Shown: positions 1 through 8,187 of the stretch, one piece after another
How positions within the stretch are numbered: position 1 is the stretch's first letter
Layout of the letters: every line of letters begins with the position of its first letter
DNA from: Phaeobacter sp. B1627
GTDB lineage: Bacteria; Pseudomonadota; Alphaproteobacteria; Rhodobacterales; Rhodobacteraceae
Direction of reading: 5' to 3'
DNA length: 64,000 nt
NCBI RefSeq assembly: GCF_006265095.1
Contig: NZ_VCNK01000013.1
Coordinates: 60,960 to 124,959, forward strand
Notes under the pieces: generated by a model
Told to the model about the DNA's origin: nothing
Database searches by the model: none
The model's input: the letters and a program-made list of their open reading frames with translations, nothing else
Position numbers and translations under genes: made by a program

Positions 1-294
1 CGGTTCTGGCCTGAACATCTCGGCGCGCCGCCGGTGCCGCAGGTCGTGGTCTCCCCACGCACCCCCAAGGGGCCGGAGGTGCGGGACATCCCCGTCGATC
101 CGACGCTTCTGGAGGCCGGAGACCACAATGGCTCCACCTTCTATCAGCATCGCGGGTTTCTCGAAATGGTCCGGGGTCTGCGCCCGCGGCCCGACGTCTC
201 TCTCGAGGACGGCAAAATGGCGGTTCTGATGGGGATGGCTGCGCAAATCTCCATGACGGAGCACCGGGCCGTGGACATCGCCGAGCTGCTGTAG
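1..294 (+). CDS. Gfo/Idh/MocA-type oxidoreductase, C-terminal fragment (gene starts before the window)
   Basis: The reading frame is open from base 1 and stops with TAG at 292-294, so only the last 97 residues are visible. The end, with a segment like HNGSTFYQHRGFLEMVRG and a helix with DGKMAVLMGMAAQ, matches the C-terminal part of NAD(P)-dependent sugar or polyol dehydrogenases of the Gfo/Idh/MocA family, where the second domain carries the substrate pocket and a late conserved helix closes the fold. The Rossmann domain lies outside the window, so substrate and cofactor cannot be read. It converges on glucokinase, consistent with sugar metabolism. The family call is an inference from a short tail. 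Confidence 0.72.
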   Translation, partial: RFWPEHLGAPPVPQVVVSPRTPKGPEVRDIPVDPTLLEAGDHNGSTFYQHRGFLEMVRGLRPRPDVSLEDGKMAVLMGMAAQISMTEHRAVDIAELL

Positions 295-334
295 CGCCCT
301 CAAGCGCCGGCATGGCCGTCCCCGGGAGAAAAGG

Positions 335-403
335 CCGCCCTGCCCGACCTGTCGGGCGGTTTGGCGTCCCTGCCCCTCGGGCTTTGGCGCCTCTCGCGAG
401 AGG
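335..403. terminator. Convergent intergenic hairpins between the oxidoreductase and glk
   Basis: CCGCCC (335-340) pairs with GGGCGG (354-359) and is followed on the plus strand by TTT, a weak intrinsic-terminator shape for the upstream gene. A perfect 14-base palindrome, CCTCTCGCGAGAGG, lies at 390-403, directly after the glk stop codon on the minus strand, but lacks a T-run. Confidence 0.4.
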
Positions 404-1366
404 CTAGCGCGCAGCCAGATAGTTGCGCGCGCCGATCAGGCCAAAATTCGGCTGATGATAGAGGTGCAAGGGCAATTCCTGACGCCAGGACGTATGGCGC
501 CCCCCCGCATTGAACGCATCGACAAAGGCCTGGTCAAAGATCCACGGGTTTGCGGCTGCCACACCGCCCGTCACGAACACGCCGCCCTTGGCCGCGAAGA
601 CGAGGCCGAGGTCACCGGCGACCCCGGCGAGGTATTGCGCAAACAATGCAACGCTGCGCACCGCTGCGGTGTCGAGCCGGGCCTTGGCGGATGCAAAAAT
701 CTCCGCGCCCGTGGTCAGAGGCGCGGTCAGATGCATGCTCTTGGCCACCGCCCGGTAGAACACCGGCAGCCCGGTCCCCGACAGGATCGCCTCGGCTTCC
801 ACCACCAGCCCCGGCCCCATGCCGACCTCCGGCCATTCCTCGCGCAATGCTTCGAAAATCGGAACTTCCTCTGGCGTACGCGGCCCCAATGCCACGTGGC
901 CGCCCTCGCCCGGTACGACACAGGGGTCCCCGTTGCTCCAGACCAGCGCGCCGACGCCCAGCCCGGTGCCGGGGCCGATGATCAGGCAGGGCTCCTTCGG
1001 GAAAACCGCCTGGCCTTGCAGCACGGTCACATCGCTTTCGCCGACCGAGGCCAGCGACCAGGCGGCGGCTTCGAAATCATTCAGTACGCGCGCGCGCTCA
1101 ATCTTCAGCGATGACGCAATGCCGCGTTCGGAAAAGCTCTGGTGGGCGTTGGTCAGCTGTACCGATCCCCCCCGCACCACGCCCGCGGCCGCGATGACGG
1201 CCCGACCCGGGGCGCTGCCACGATGGGCCGCAAAATCGGCACAGGCCTGCTCCAGATTCAGCGTCCCCTTGGTGTCATAGCGAGACTGCTCAAGGATCTC
1301 GCCCTCGGCATTCACGGCCGCAAGCCGCATATTGGTCCCGCCTACATCAGCGATGAGATTCCACAT
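404..1366 (-). CDS. glk: Glucokinase (Glk, PF02685 type)
   Basis: This predicted cytoplasmic kinase phosphorylates glucose to glucose-6-phosphate with ATP. The 320-residue length is normal for the bacterial Glk family. Residues 6-15 carry the phosphate-binding motif ADVGGTNMRL, a GPGTGLGVGAL segment lies near residue 130, and GEGGHVALGPR, the hexokinase-fold sugar-binding stretch, follows near residue 155. A near-C-terminal VFVTGGVA segment forms the adenosine motif. The ATG is preceded by GGAGGGG at good spacing. It stands alone between a convergent oxidoreductase and the DUF1868 gene. In this group of bacteria glucokinase feeds the Entner-Doudoroff route, the pathway that also receives the KDPG made by the uronate genes near 54 kb. 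Confidence 0.93.
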   Translation of the reverse strand: MWNLIADVGGTNMRLAAVNAEGEILEQSRYDTKGTLNLEQACADFAAHRGSAPGRAVIAAAGVVRGGSVQLTNAHQSFSERGIASSLKIERARVLNDFEAAAWSLASVGESDVTVLQGQAVFPKEPCLIIGPGTGLGVGALVWSNGDPCVVPGEGGHVALGPRTPEEVPIFEALREEWPEVGMGPGLVVEAEAILSGTGLPVFYRAVAKSMHLTAPLTTGAEIFASAKARLDTAAVRSVALFAQYLAGVAGDLGLVFAAKGGVFVTGGVAAANPWIFDQAFVDAFNAGGRHTSWRQELPLHLYHQPNFGLIGARNYLAAR

Positions 1367-1538
1367 CTTTGCCCCTCCAGACCGACGCAGCCGGAAGGCC
1401 GCGCGACTTCGATGCTCAGGTTGTCATTTGCCAGTGGTCAAACAGGCTCATGCGGCGCAGGTCAAGCCCTGCCCGCGCTTTCGCCCCTGCTTTGCAGCAG
1501 ATCCTCCGCCGTCAGTGCAGGTCATGGCACGCAAAATG

Positions 1539-1560
1539 CAAAACACAGGCGTTTGCGCCT
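1539..1560 (-). terminator. Probable intrinsic terminator after the DUF1868 gene
   Basis: Read on the minus strand, AGGCG, loop CAAA, CGCCT is followed by GTGTTTT. It lies about 40 bases beyond the stop of the DUF1868 gene. The stem is short (5 bp), so confidence is moderate. A direct repeat GGCTCAGGACAG (1578-1589 and 1594-1605) straddles the stop codon. Confidence 0.45.
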
Positions 1561-1596
1561 CCACCAAGGCCGGCCATGGCTCAGGACAGCCAAGGC

Positions 1597-2319
1597 TCAG
1601 GACAGAATGGCAACCGGTTCGAAATGATGCATGGTCTCAAAATTGCACAGCTCCAGCGGCCCGAGATCAATCCGCGACAACCGATCCCTGTGGCGGGCAA
1701 ACACCTCGTCGGAAAAAGAAATCAGGTCAGAGGCCTCGGACGCGTCCAGCCAGCGCAGCAGATAGCCCAGCGTGCTGTGGAACGTATAGGTGTCGAAATG
1801 ATCATGACGCAGGCCGGTCAAATCCCGCAACGACAGGCGCGTGGCCCGCAGCCGGGCCTCCTCGGTGGCATCCGCCCCCTCAAGCGTCACGGAATGCCCG
1901 GCATAGAGGCCCCGTGCGCGGACCTGGTGGTGCGATGGCAGGCCCTGCTCAATCAGACGATCATAGAACTCCGCCGTGACCTCATCGCGTGAGGCCTCCG
2001 GGCGGATGCCCCGGGGCCAGTTCTGCTCGCCCGGCGAGATACCCTGAAAAACCGTCATATGGAGGCTCGACGGCGGCAGGTAGGTGAACAATGCGCCAAA
2101 GTCGCTGGCGCGCACCTCAACCTGCATGTCGCAGAGTGCGGCATGGGCATCGCTGGCAGGATCGATATGGCAGATGACCGTGTTACCGGGAAATGGCAGG
2201 GGCGCGCCGTCAGGGGTGAACTTGCCACCCTGTCCCGGTTCCGTGATGGCCCGGGGGCGCGATGTGTCTGCGCTCGCACCGGTCAGGAAACGCATTGGAT
2301 CGGGGCGAAACGTGGTCAT
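1597..2319 (-). CDS. DUF1868 protein, 2H phosphoesterase-like
   Basis: The protein has about 240 residues and two HxT/S motifs, HMTV in the middle and HSTL near the C-terminus. These are the paired catalytic signatures of the 2H phosphoesterase superfamily (relatives of 2'-5' RNA ligase and cyclic phosphodiesterases). The overall layout, with SSLHMTVFQG and TFHSTLGYLLRWL, matches DUF1868 proteins, whose natural substrate is not established. I chose the ATG at 2319 because AGGA lies upstream; a GTG at 2352 would add 11 residues. It follows the IclR gene on the same strand with a 78-base gap, so it may be the last gene of that transcript. Its function relative to the catabolic genes is unknown. 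Confidence 0.75.
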   Translation of the reverse strand: MTTFRPDPMRFLTGASADTSRPRAITEPGQGGKFTPDGAPLPFPGNTVICHIDPASDAHAALCDMQVEVRASDFGALFTYLPPSSLHMTVFQGISPGEQNWPRGIRPEASRDEVTAEFYDRLIEQGLPSHHQVRARGLYAGHSVTLEGADATEEARLRATRLSLRDLTGLRHDHFDTYTFHSTLGYLLRWLDASEASDLISFSDEVFARHRDRLSRIDLGPLELCNFETMHHFEPVAILS

Positions 2320-2397
2320 GGCTGTCAGTGTCCTTCGGATTGGCGTACCCACCGGGTGTACGCGCCGATCATGTCAGTCATTTGACAGCCGGGAAAA

Positions 2398-3192
2398 TCA
2401 GCCCGAGGAGACGGCGGATACCGCTTGTCCGGTCAGCCCCTTGAGGCTGTTGACAGTGCGCACCAGGGCAGGTCCGACCTGTTCACGGATACGCTGATCG
2501 CTGAGGTCGTCCACATTTGCGCCACAGAAGAACGAAACCGGCTCGCCGATCTCGGACGGGTGAAAGGGCGTCGCCACAGCGTTGATCGACCTGGAATAGC
2601 GGGCCTCCCCCTGCACAAAGGCATAGCCGTCGCGACGCAGCTGCGACCGTTCCCTGGACCAGACCTCGGCACAGTCGGCGGCCGCCTCTTCCGGCATCAG
2701 GGTTTCCAGCCTTTCCCGTTCTTCGCGCGACAATGCCCCGAGATAGGCGATCCCGGAGGAGGAGGTCAGCACCGGCATCCGGTAGCCCACATCCAGCCAG
2801 ATCGTGTGGGATTGGGCCGGGCGCCAGGTCTTGACGATCAACATATTGCCGTCGTCCTGAATGGAGACGCCGACCAGCGCGTTCACCTCATCGGCCAGTT
2901 TCTGCATCAGGGGCGAGGCGACCGTGACAAAGCCGAAGGCCGCCGAGGCGATATTGCCCAAGGCCAGCGCCGCAGGCCCGAGACGGTATTTGTCGAAATG
3001 CCGCCCGTGGGTCAGGTAGCCAAGGGCGCAGAGGGTGAAGGTCAGCCGCGATACGGTGGATCGTGGAATGCCGGTGCGCTGCGAGATCTCAAGATTGCCG
3101 AGACCGTTGTCAGATGGCCGAAACGCCCGCAGGATACGCAGCCCGCGGGCAAGGGTATTGGCGTAGCGCCGGTCCTGCTCAAGCTCGCGCAT
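2398..3192 (-). CDS. IclR-family transcriptional regulator
   Basis: An N-terminal winged helix-turn-helix (about residues 12-75, including GLGNLEISQRTGIPRSTVSR) is followed by an IclR effector-binding domain with the typical stretches VGYRMPVLTSSSGIAYLGAL and GYAFVQGEARYSRSINAVA. IclR proteins bind DNA as dimers or tetramers and respond to aromatic or organic acids and sugars, acting as repressors or activators. The start at 3192 has a GGACGAAAGACA leader; ATGs at 3231 and 3228 would add 13 or 12 residues but lack a visible ribosome site. The gene begins 70 bases after the TRAP large permease, so it is probably co-transcribed with dctPQM and is the natural candidate to control this transporter and the beta-oxidation genes upstream. 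Confidence 0.9.
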   Translation of the reverse strand: MRELEQDRRYANTLARGLRILRAFRPSDNGLGNLEISQRTGIPRSTVSRLTFTLCALGYLTHGRHFDKYRLGPAALALGNIASAAFGFVTVASPLMQKLADEVNALVGVSIQDDGNMLIVKTWRPAQSHTIWLDVGYRMPVLTSSSGIAYLGALSREERERLETLMPEEAAADCAEVWSRERSQLRRDGYAFVQGEARYSRSINAVATPFHPSEIGEPVSFFCGANVDDLSDQRIREQVGPALVRTVNSLKGLTGQAVSAVSSG

Positions 3193-3262
3193 TGTCTTTC
3201 GTCCGGTTGCTGCATTCGGAGGGGGCATCATACTGGGGTTTCCCGAGGAAAGAAAAGCACCT

Positions 3263-4603
3263 TCACTTCACGGCCTCTGACAACACAAGTGAAATCGCCG
3301 GGAATGCCAAAATCAGCCCCAAAACGATCACATCGGCACAGAGGAACCGCCAGATGCCCGCAAAAATCGCGCCAATCGGAGCGGCCCGCCCGACCACATT
3401 GGACAGAACAAAGACATTCAGCCCGACAGGCGGCGTGATCAGTCCGATCTCCAGCAGCTTGACCACGACGACGCCAAACCAGATCAGGTTCATGCCATAG
3501 GCTTCGACCATCGGCACCGCGAGCGGCAAAGTCAGGACCATGATCCCGATGGGATCGAGGAACATGCCGAGCGCAAGGTAGACCGCGCAGATGCACAGCA
3601 GCAGAACCGGAAACGACAATTGCGCCTCAGAGACCGTTTGCACCAGAGCAGGCGCGAGGCCGGTCAACGCGATGGCCGCGACAAAGATCTTGGCGGCAGC
3701 GGCCACGATGAAGATGGAGGTGGACTGGACGCAGGTCTCGCGCACGGCCTCCCACATGTCGCGCAGGGACAGGCGGCGTTGGGCAAACCCGATGGCCGTG
3801 GTCACCACGACCGCGACGGCGGCGGCGGCGGTTGCGGTGAAAAATCCACCATAGATGCCGACCACGACGATCAGGAAAATGAGGATCGCGGGCCAGGCCT
3901 CCAGCGCGGCCCGCAGGCGTTCGTCACGCGTTGCCCGCTGCGCAGCCAGCGGCGCGACCTTGGGGTCAACCGCGGACCAGATCACCACGACAGTGACAAA
4001 CCCGACAAGCGTCAGGAAACCGGGCAAAATGCCAGCAAGAAACAGCTTGGAGACCGATGTCTCGGTAAAGATCGCGTAGACGATGAAGAGGACGCTGGGC
4101 GGGATCAGGGAACCCATCGTGCCGCCGGCCGCAACGCTGGCTGTGGCTAGGCGCTTGTCGTATCCCATACGCAGCATCTCGGGCGTGCAGATCCGCCCCA
4201 TGGTCGAGGCGCAGGCAATCGACGAGCCGGTGATGGCCGAGAACCCGCCGCAGCCGACAATGGATGCCATCGCAACCCCGCCGCGCAGCTGCTGCAGCCA
4301 GACCCGGGCGGAGTTGTAGACGGCGGTGGTGATCCCGGCCCGGTAGGCGATATTGCCCAGCACCACGAACAGCGGGATCATCGACAGATCAAAGCTGTGT
4401 ATCAGATCAAAGGAATTCGAGAACACGATAGACGCGGTTGCCCGAAGCGCCCTCTCGGGCATGAAGGTCCCGGTGCGAAAAGCAAAGATCGCAAAGGCCG
4501 CGATCGTTGCGACACCCATCAGGGCAAATGCGATCGGCACCCGCATTGCAAGCAGAATGAGCATGAGGCCAAAGGCCAGCAGTCCGATAGTTGCCGGATC
4601 CAT
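3263..4603 (-). CDS. TRAP transporter large permease (DctM), system 1
   Basis: This 446-residue, highly hydrophobic protein of the DctM/SiaM family is the sodium-coupled transport subunit of a tripartite ATP-independent periplasmic transporter. The N-terminus (IGLLAFGLMLILLAMRVPIA), a CGGFSAITGSSIACASTMG segment and a C-terminal LITPPVGLNVFVLSNVVG are family hallmarks, and about 12 membrane segments are visible. It lies 56 bases after the small permease gene. Together with the DctP and DctQ genes upstream it forms a complete TRAP system, most likely importing the carboxylate degraded by the neighbouring CoA pathway. Substrate assignment is inference. Confidence 0.95.
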   Translation of the reverse strand: MDPATIGLLAFGLMLILLAMRVPIAFALMGVATIAAFAIFAFRTGTFMPERALRATASIVFSNSFDLIHSFDLSMIPLFVVLGNIAYRAGITTAVYNSARVWLQQLRGGVAMASIVGCGGFSAITGSSIACASTMGRICTPEMLRMGYDKRLATASVAAGGTMGSLIPPSVLFIVYAIFTETSVSKLFLAGILPGFLTLVGFVTVVVIWSAVDPKVAPLAAQRATRDERLRAALEAWPAILIFLIVVVGIYGGFFTATAAAAVAVVVTTAIGFAQRRLSLRDMWEAVRETCVQSTSIFIVAAAAKIFVAAIALTGLAPALVQTVSEAQLSFPVLLLCICAVYLALGMFLDPIGIMVLTLPLAVPMVEAYGMNLIWFGVVVVKLLEIGLITPPVGLNVFVLSNVVGRAAPIGAIFAGIWRFLCADVIVLGLILAFPAISLVLSEAVK

Positions 4604-4659
4604 ATTATATTCCCTATCCGTCGGTATCGTGTTGAGCGTTCAAGCGGCCTGCGTCCATT

Positions 4660-5157
4660 TCAATGCCCCTTGAACGTAATCTCGCCGCCCCGCAGCGCGG
4701 TCACAGCATCCCCCGCCAGCATCACCAGCAAGCGGATCCAGGTGAGGCCGGTTCCAATCACAAAGGCCAGCCGCCCCGGCCATTGCGGCAGACCGAGATC
4801 ACCGTAGAAAACGCTGCCGGTGCGCCATTGATGGAGCAGATCCTTGGTGCCCGCATAGACCAGCGGGCTGAGCGCAAGCAGGGCAAACAGGCCGCCGAAG
4901 ACCACGAACCAGTTGACCACCCGAACTGGCAGGAAATTCGTCACGAACTCTACCGCGATATGCGCACGGCTGAACGTCGCGGCCGCCAGCGGCAACACGA
5001 TGGCAATCACCATCAGCTCCCGGACGATGATGATCGTGTCGGGCAATGGTGCCGCAAACACATTCAACGCCACCACATCGGCAAAGATCAGAAGACCCAG
5101 AAGGATGATGGCCATCGCCGCAACATCCACAAAGATCCGTTCTACCCGGTTCAGCAT
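4660..5157 (-). CDS. TRAP transporter small permease (DctQ), system 1
   Basis: A 165-residue membrane protein with four predicted transmembrane helices matches the DctQ subunit that stabilises the large permease. The start at 5157 (MLNRVERIFVD) gives the usual length and N-terminal topology; a longer frame to 5256 adds charged residues unlike the family. It lies 162 bases after the substrate-binding gene, and that gap holds a strong hairpin and tandem 22-base repeats. Membrane segments are visible at about residues 10-32, 45-65, 85-108 and 128-150. Confidence 0.88.
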   Translation of the reverse strand: MLNRVERIFVDVAAMAIILLGLLIFADVVALNVFAAPLPDTIIIVRELMVIAIVLPLAAATFSRAHIAVEFVTNFLPVRVVNWFVVFGGLFALLALSPLVYAGTKDLLHQWRTGSVFYGDLGLPQWPGRLAFVIGTGLTWIRLLVMLAGDAVTALRGGEITFKGH

Positions 5158-5224
5158 GCCTGTCTTCCCTTGCTCTGGTGGAGACGGTTTCAAAATCCTG
5201 CGCCCCCGGCCTGTACCTTGGGAA

Positions 5225-5245
5225 TTGCCGGATCTGCTCCGGCAA
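5225..5245 (-). promoter_or_regulatory. Intercistronic hairpin between dctP and dctQ, system 1
   Basis: TTGCCGGA (5225-5232) and TCCGGCAA (5238-5245) are exact reverse complements with a 5-base loop. The hairpin lies about 75 bases beyond the dctP stop on the minus-strand transcript. No long T-run follows, so an mRNA-stabilising or attenuating role is more likely than full termination. Confidence 0.6.
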
Positions 5246-5284
5246 CTCACCTTCAATTCACTGGCAACTCACCGAATATTCACT
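5241..5284. repeat. Imperfect tandem 22-base repeat between dctP and dctQ
   Basis: Two adjacent 22-base units, 5241-5262 and 5263-5284, both begin GGCAACTCACC and end ATTCACT, apart from a few internal differences. The first five bases of unit 1 also form the right arm of the neighbouring hairpin, so the second copy could offer an alternative pairing partner. Confidence 0.65.
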
Positions 5285-5319
5285 AGCTATCCGGTGTGGG
5301 GCGCACGTGTTGGCGGGTG

Positions 5320-6381
5320 TCAGTCCCGCAGCCAGGGATACCCTTTGGCCTCAAGCTCGGCGGTGTATTCCACGACCGCATCGCCATAGACTTTCATCAA
5401 AGCATCCGGGTCGAGGCCCACCGTCTGCGCGGTCTCCTTCCACTCGGCAATGAACGGCTGAGCCGCCGCATTCAGGGCCTCCGCCTCCTGGCCGCCCGCT
5501 TCGATCAGCTTGATCGGACGGTCATAGCCCCCGTCGCGCAGAGTATTGAGCGCCTTTTCATTTGCACCGATCACGATCTGGGCAAATTTGTCGGGCAGCT
5601 CTTCGCCAACCTGGATCAGGGCGGCTTTGACGCTCTCGGGATAGCTGTCAAAGATCTGCTTGTTGAAGAACATCCCATAGCCGCCGATCTGGCCCCAGTT
5701 GAGCACGGTATAGCTGTCGATCTGTTCGTGCCATTTCAACGCCGGGATGATGTAGGAATAGCCCTGCGTGCAGTCGATCAGCCCGGTGTCAAGCCCTTGA
5801 TAGGCCTCGTAGACTGAAAGGTTCACCATGGTTGCGCCCAGCTCGCCGAAGACCTTGCCGTAGACACCCGCACCGCGCACCTTCTTGCCCGCGATATCGG
5901 CGATTGAATTGATCTCGCTGCCCTTGCAGGCGACGTTCACATCCGATGCTGTGAAGGTGCCGACATAGACCAGATTCTGTGCGGCCAGATGCTGCGTGAC
6001 CGCCGGCAGACGCATCATCCGGTCCGTGGCCCGCATGCCGACCCAGGGGTCAGGCCCGCCGAGCGGCAGGTCCGACAGCGCATAGGCCGCCATTTCCTTG
6101 GGGAAATAGGCCGAGATGATAGAGCCTGCATCCGCTACGCCGTCGCCGATGGACTGCACCGCAGAGGAGGCTTTGAACAGAGCGCCGCCCCATTGGATGT
6201 CCATCTTGATTTCGCTGTCCGACAGCTCTGCCAACCGTTCGTTCACCCAGTTCAGCGCAGCCGGAACCGTGCCGCGCGGCGGGCCGGCATGGCCGTAAAA
6301 TATCGTCGTCTCAGCCAGTGCCATGGCGCCCGTTCCAAGGCTCAGAGCCGCTGCGGCCGCAAGGGTTTTCAATGTGTTCAT
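5320..6381 (-). CDS. TRAP transporter substrate-binding protein (DctP), system 1
   Basis: This secreted periplasmic receptor of about 353 residues has an N-terminal Sec signal peptide (MNTLKTLAAAAALSLGTGAM then ALAE, cleavage near residue 23) and a mature DctP fold: YGHAGPPRG at the start, a central KKVRGAGVYGKVFGELGA containing the Arg expected to bind a substrate carboxylate, and LIDCTQGYSYIIPALKWHE. Two starts are plausible, ATG 6381 after GGAGGAGGCATTCGG and ATG 6402 after GGAGGAGAATCC; I prefer 6381 because it gives the cleaner signal peptide. It is the first gene of dctPQM. The CoA-ligase and beta-oxidation genes upstream suggest a mono- or dicarboxylate ligand. Confidence 0.92.
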   Translation of the reverse strand: MNTLKTLAAAAALSLGTGAMALAETTIFYGHAGPPRGTVPAALNWVNERLAELSDSEIKMDIQWGGALFKASSAVQSIGDGVADAGSIISAYFPKEMAAYALSDLPLGGPDPWVGMRATDRMMRLPAVTQHLAAQNLVYVGTFTASDVNVACKGSEINSIADIAGKKVRGAGVYGKVFGELGATMVNLSVYEAYQGLDTGLIDCTQGYSYIIPALKWHEQIDSYTVLNWGQIGGYGMFFNKQIFDSYPESVKAALIQVGEELPDKFAQIVIGANEKALNTLRDGGYDRPIKLIEAGGQEAEALNAAAQPFIAEWKETAQTVGLDPDALMKVYGDAVVEYTAELEAKGYPWLRD

Positions 6382-6550
6382 CCGAATGCCTCCTCCAGTC
6401 ATTGGATTCTCCTCCGTTTCATATGTCAGAATTCAGTTCTGTTTCTCAAAGTTGGTCGTCTGTATCGCCGTTGCTGGTCTGTGTTTTCGTCTTGGCCCCA
6501 GGCAACATCATCTGCATGACGGATTGTCGCCCCTTGTTTAATTTGCATTT

Positions 6551-6561
6551 GTTATCATAAC
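6551..6561. promoter_or_regulatory. Short palindrome upstream of dctP (possible operator)
   Basis: GTTATCATAAC is a perfect inverted repeat with 5-base arms in an AT-rich pocket upstream of the TRAP operon. The 212-base gap between the CoA ligase and dctP is long enough for a promoter. No strong -35/-10 pair is evident, so the site is only a candidate. Confidence 0.3.
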
Positions 6562-6593
6562 CTTGCCGACTCCTCCGAGATTGGCACCGGCGC

Positions 6594-8117
6594 TCAGTTC
6601 AGTTGATCGGCAAAGGTGTCGATCAGTTTTGCCTTCAGGATCTTCCCTGTCGGGGCGGCGGGCAGATCCTGCGCCAGAATAATGCGCGACGGCCGCTTGT
6701 ACGGGGCCAGACGATCCGCGGCAAAAGCCTTCAGCTCCGCCTCGGTCACGCGGCTTTCGGCGCCAACTTTGACAAAGGCCAGAACCTCTTCGTTGCCAGC
6801 CACGGCGCGCCCGATGACCCCCGCGACAATCACCTCGGGATGGTCCGTCAGGGTTGCCTCTATTTCGACGGGATAGACATTGAACCCGGAGCGGATGATC
6901 AGCTCTTTGGAGCGGCCGACGATATGCATCCTGCCCAGAGCATCATACCGGCCAAGGTCCCCGGTTCGGAAAAACCCGTCGTCGGTGAAGGCCCGTGCGG
7001 TCTGTTCCGGATCGCGGAAATACCCTTTCATCACCTGTGGTCCGGCGACAAGGATCTCTCCGATCTGCTCTTCGGGGTTCGCACCTGTGGCCGCCATATC
7101 GAGGCGAAACACGCAATGTCCCATCGGGCGGCCGACGGAAATATCCGGGTCGCCAATGTCGTTTCTGGTGGCACAGACCCCGGCCGAGGCCTCGGTCAGA
7201 CCATAGCCGTTCTGAAGCGCCAGCCCGTAAAACGCCTCGGCCTCCCGCTTCCAGGCCGGGTCCAGCGGCGCCCCGCCCGAGGACACCGCGCGCAAAAGGC
7301 CCCGAGAATACTGCGGCTTGCCGTTTTCGCGCATGTAGTGGAACAAATGCGCGTGCATCTGGGGCACTGCGGGCAAAAAGGTCACATCCTCCTGCAACGC
7401 ATCATACAGCCGCTCGGCCTGAAACCGCGCCTCGAGCCGCATTCGGCCCTGTGTCCGTGTCACCGCAAGCAAGGTGACCAGACCGAAGACATGGGACAAA
7501 GGCAGGGCGAGGAAGCAGACATCGCAGGCATTGATCCCCCTGACATCAGCCGTGGCCTCGGAGGCGGCAATCAGGTTGCGGTGGGTCAGCATCGCCGCTT
7601 TTGGCGCGCCGGTGGTGCCGGAGGTATAGAGCATCAGGGCAACCTGCGCCTCGGCCGAGCGGTGGACCTCTTCCGGCGTGGCCCCGTCCCGCGCCAGGAT
7701 CGCAACGGTCCCAAAGGCCCCCTCAAGCGGCTGGGCCGCCAGCCTGTCGGCATGCGCACGGGCCGCCTCAGACACGTCGGTGGTGAAAACCAGGGCCGAG
7801 GGATCGCTGTGGGTGATGGTCCGGGCGAGCTCCGCCTCCGAGAGACGTGCGTTCACCACCACAGCCGAGGCATTCAGCCGACTGCAGGCAAAGAAGAACG
7901 CAGGCACCGCCGCGCAGTTCTCAAACACCAGCACCACACGGTCGCCGCCCTTGACCCCCGCTTCCGCCAGCGTGGCGGCGGCTTCGAAACTGGCGGCAGC
8001 AAGCTCGGACCAGCTCATTTGGCGGCCGGAATACTCAACCAACGCAATCGCGTCGCCGCGATCCCCGGCGGCCCGGTCCAGCAGGTCGTGCACTCTGTCG
8101 GTGACGATCTCGGTCAT
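6594..8117 (-). CDS. AMP-dependent acyl-CoA synthetase/CoA ligase (PimA-like)
   Basis: The 507-residue enzyme of the ANL superfamily activates a carboxylic acid to its CoA thioester through an acyl-adenylate. Visible motifs are the P-loop LMLYTSGTTGAPKAAMLTHR (about residues 160-180), NGYGLTEAS (A5), FFRTGDLGRYD (A7/A8) and the C-terminal PTGKILK with the adenylation lysine. GGGAGGGAGAGCT precedes the chosen ATG at 8117. It lies downstream of two acyl-CoA dehydrogenases, thiolase and crotonase genes on one strand and just before the TRAP transporter. The gene set matches the pim dicarboxylate cluster of Rhodopseudomonas, where PimA activates pimelate. Substrate chain length cannot be read from sequence. 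Confidence 0.9.
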   Translation of the reverse strand: MTEIVTDRVHDLLDRAAGDRGDAIALVEYSGRQMSWSELAAASFEAAATLAEAGVKGGDRVVLVFENCAAVPAFFFACSRLNASAVVVNARLSEAELARTITHSDPSALVFTTDVSEAARAHADRLAAQPLEGAFGTVAILARDGATPEEVHRSAEAQVALMLYTSGTTGAPKAAMLTHRNLIAASEATADVRGINACDVCFLALPLSHVFGLVTLLAVTRTQGRMRLEARFQAERLYDALQEDVTFLPAVPQMHAHLFHYMRENGKPQYSRGLLRAVSSGGAPLDPAWKREAEAFYGLALQNGYGLTEASAGVCATRNDIGDPDISVGRPMGHCVFRLDMAATGANPEEQIGEILVAGPQVMKGYFRDPEQTARAFTDDGFFRTGDLGRYDALGRMHIVGRSKELIIRSGFNVYPVEIEATLTDHPEVIVAGVIGRAVAGNEEVLAFVKVGAESRVTEAELKAFAADRLAPYKRPSRIILAQDLPAAPTGKILKAKLIDTFADQLN

Positions 8118-8187
8118 AGCTCTCCCTCCCCTGAGGCCATTCATTTGGTTGCGAGGCGCGCCGCCGGGGCGCGCGCCAACGCGTCTT

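Noticed and set aside
455..1627. Several long plus-strand frames across the glucokinase gene
   Set aside because: They are antisense shadows of a high-GC gene, rich in Arg, Pro and His, without family motifs or ribosome sites.
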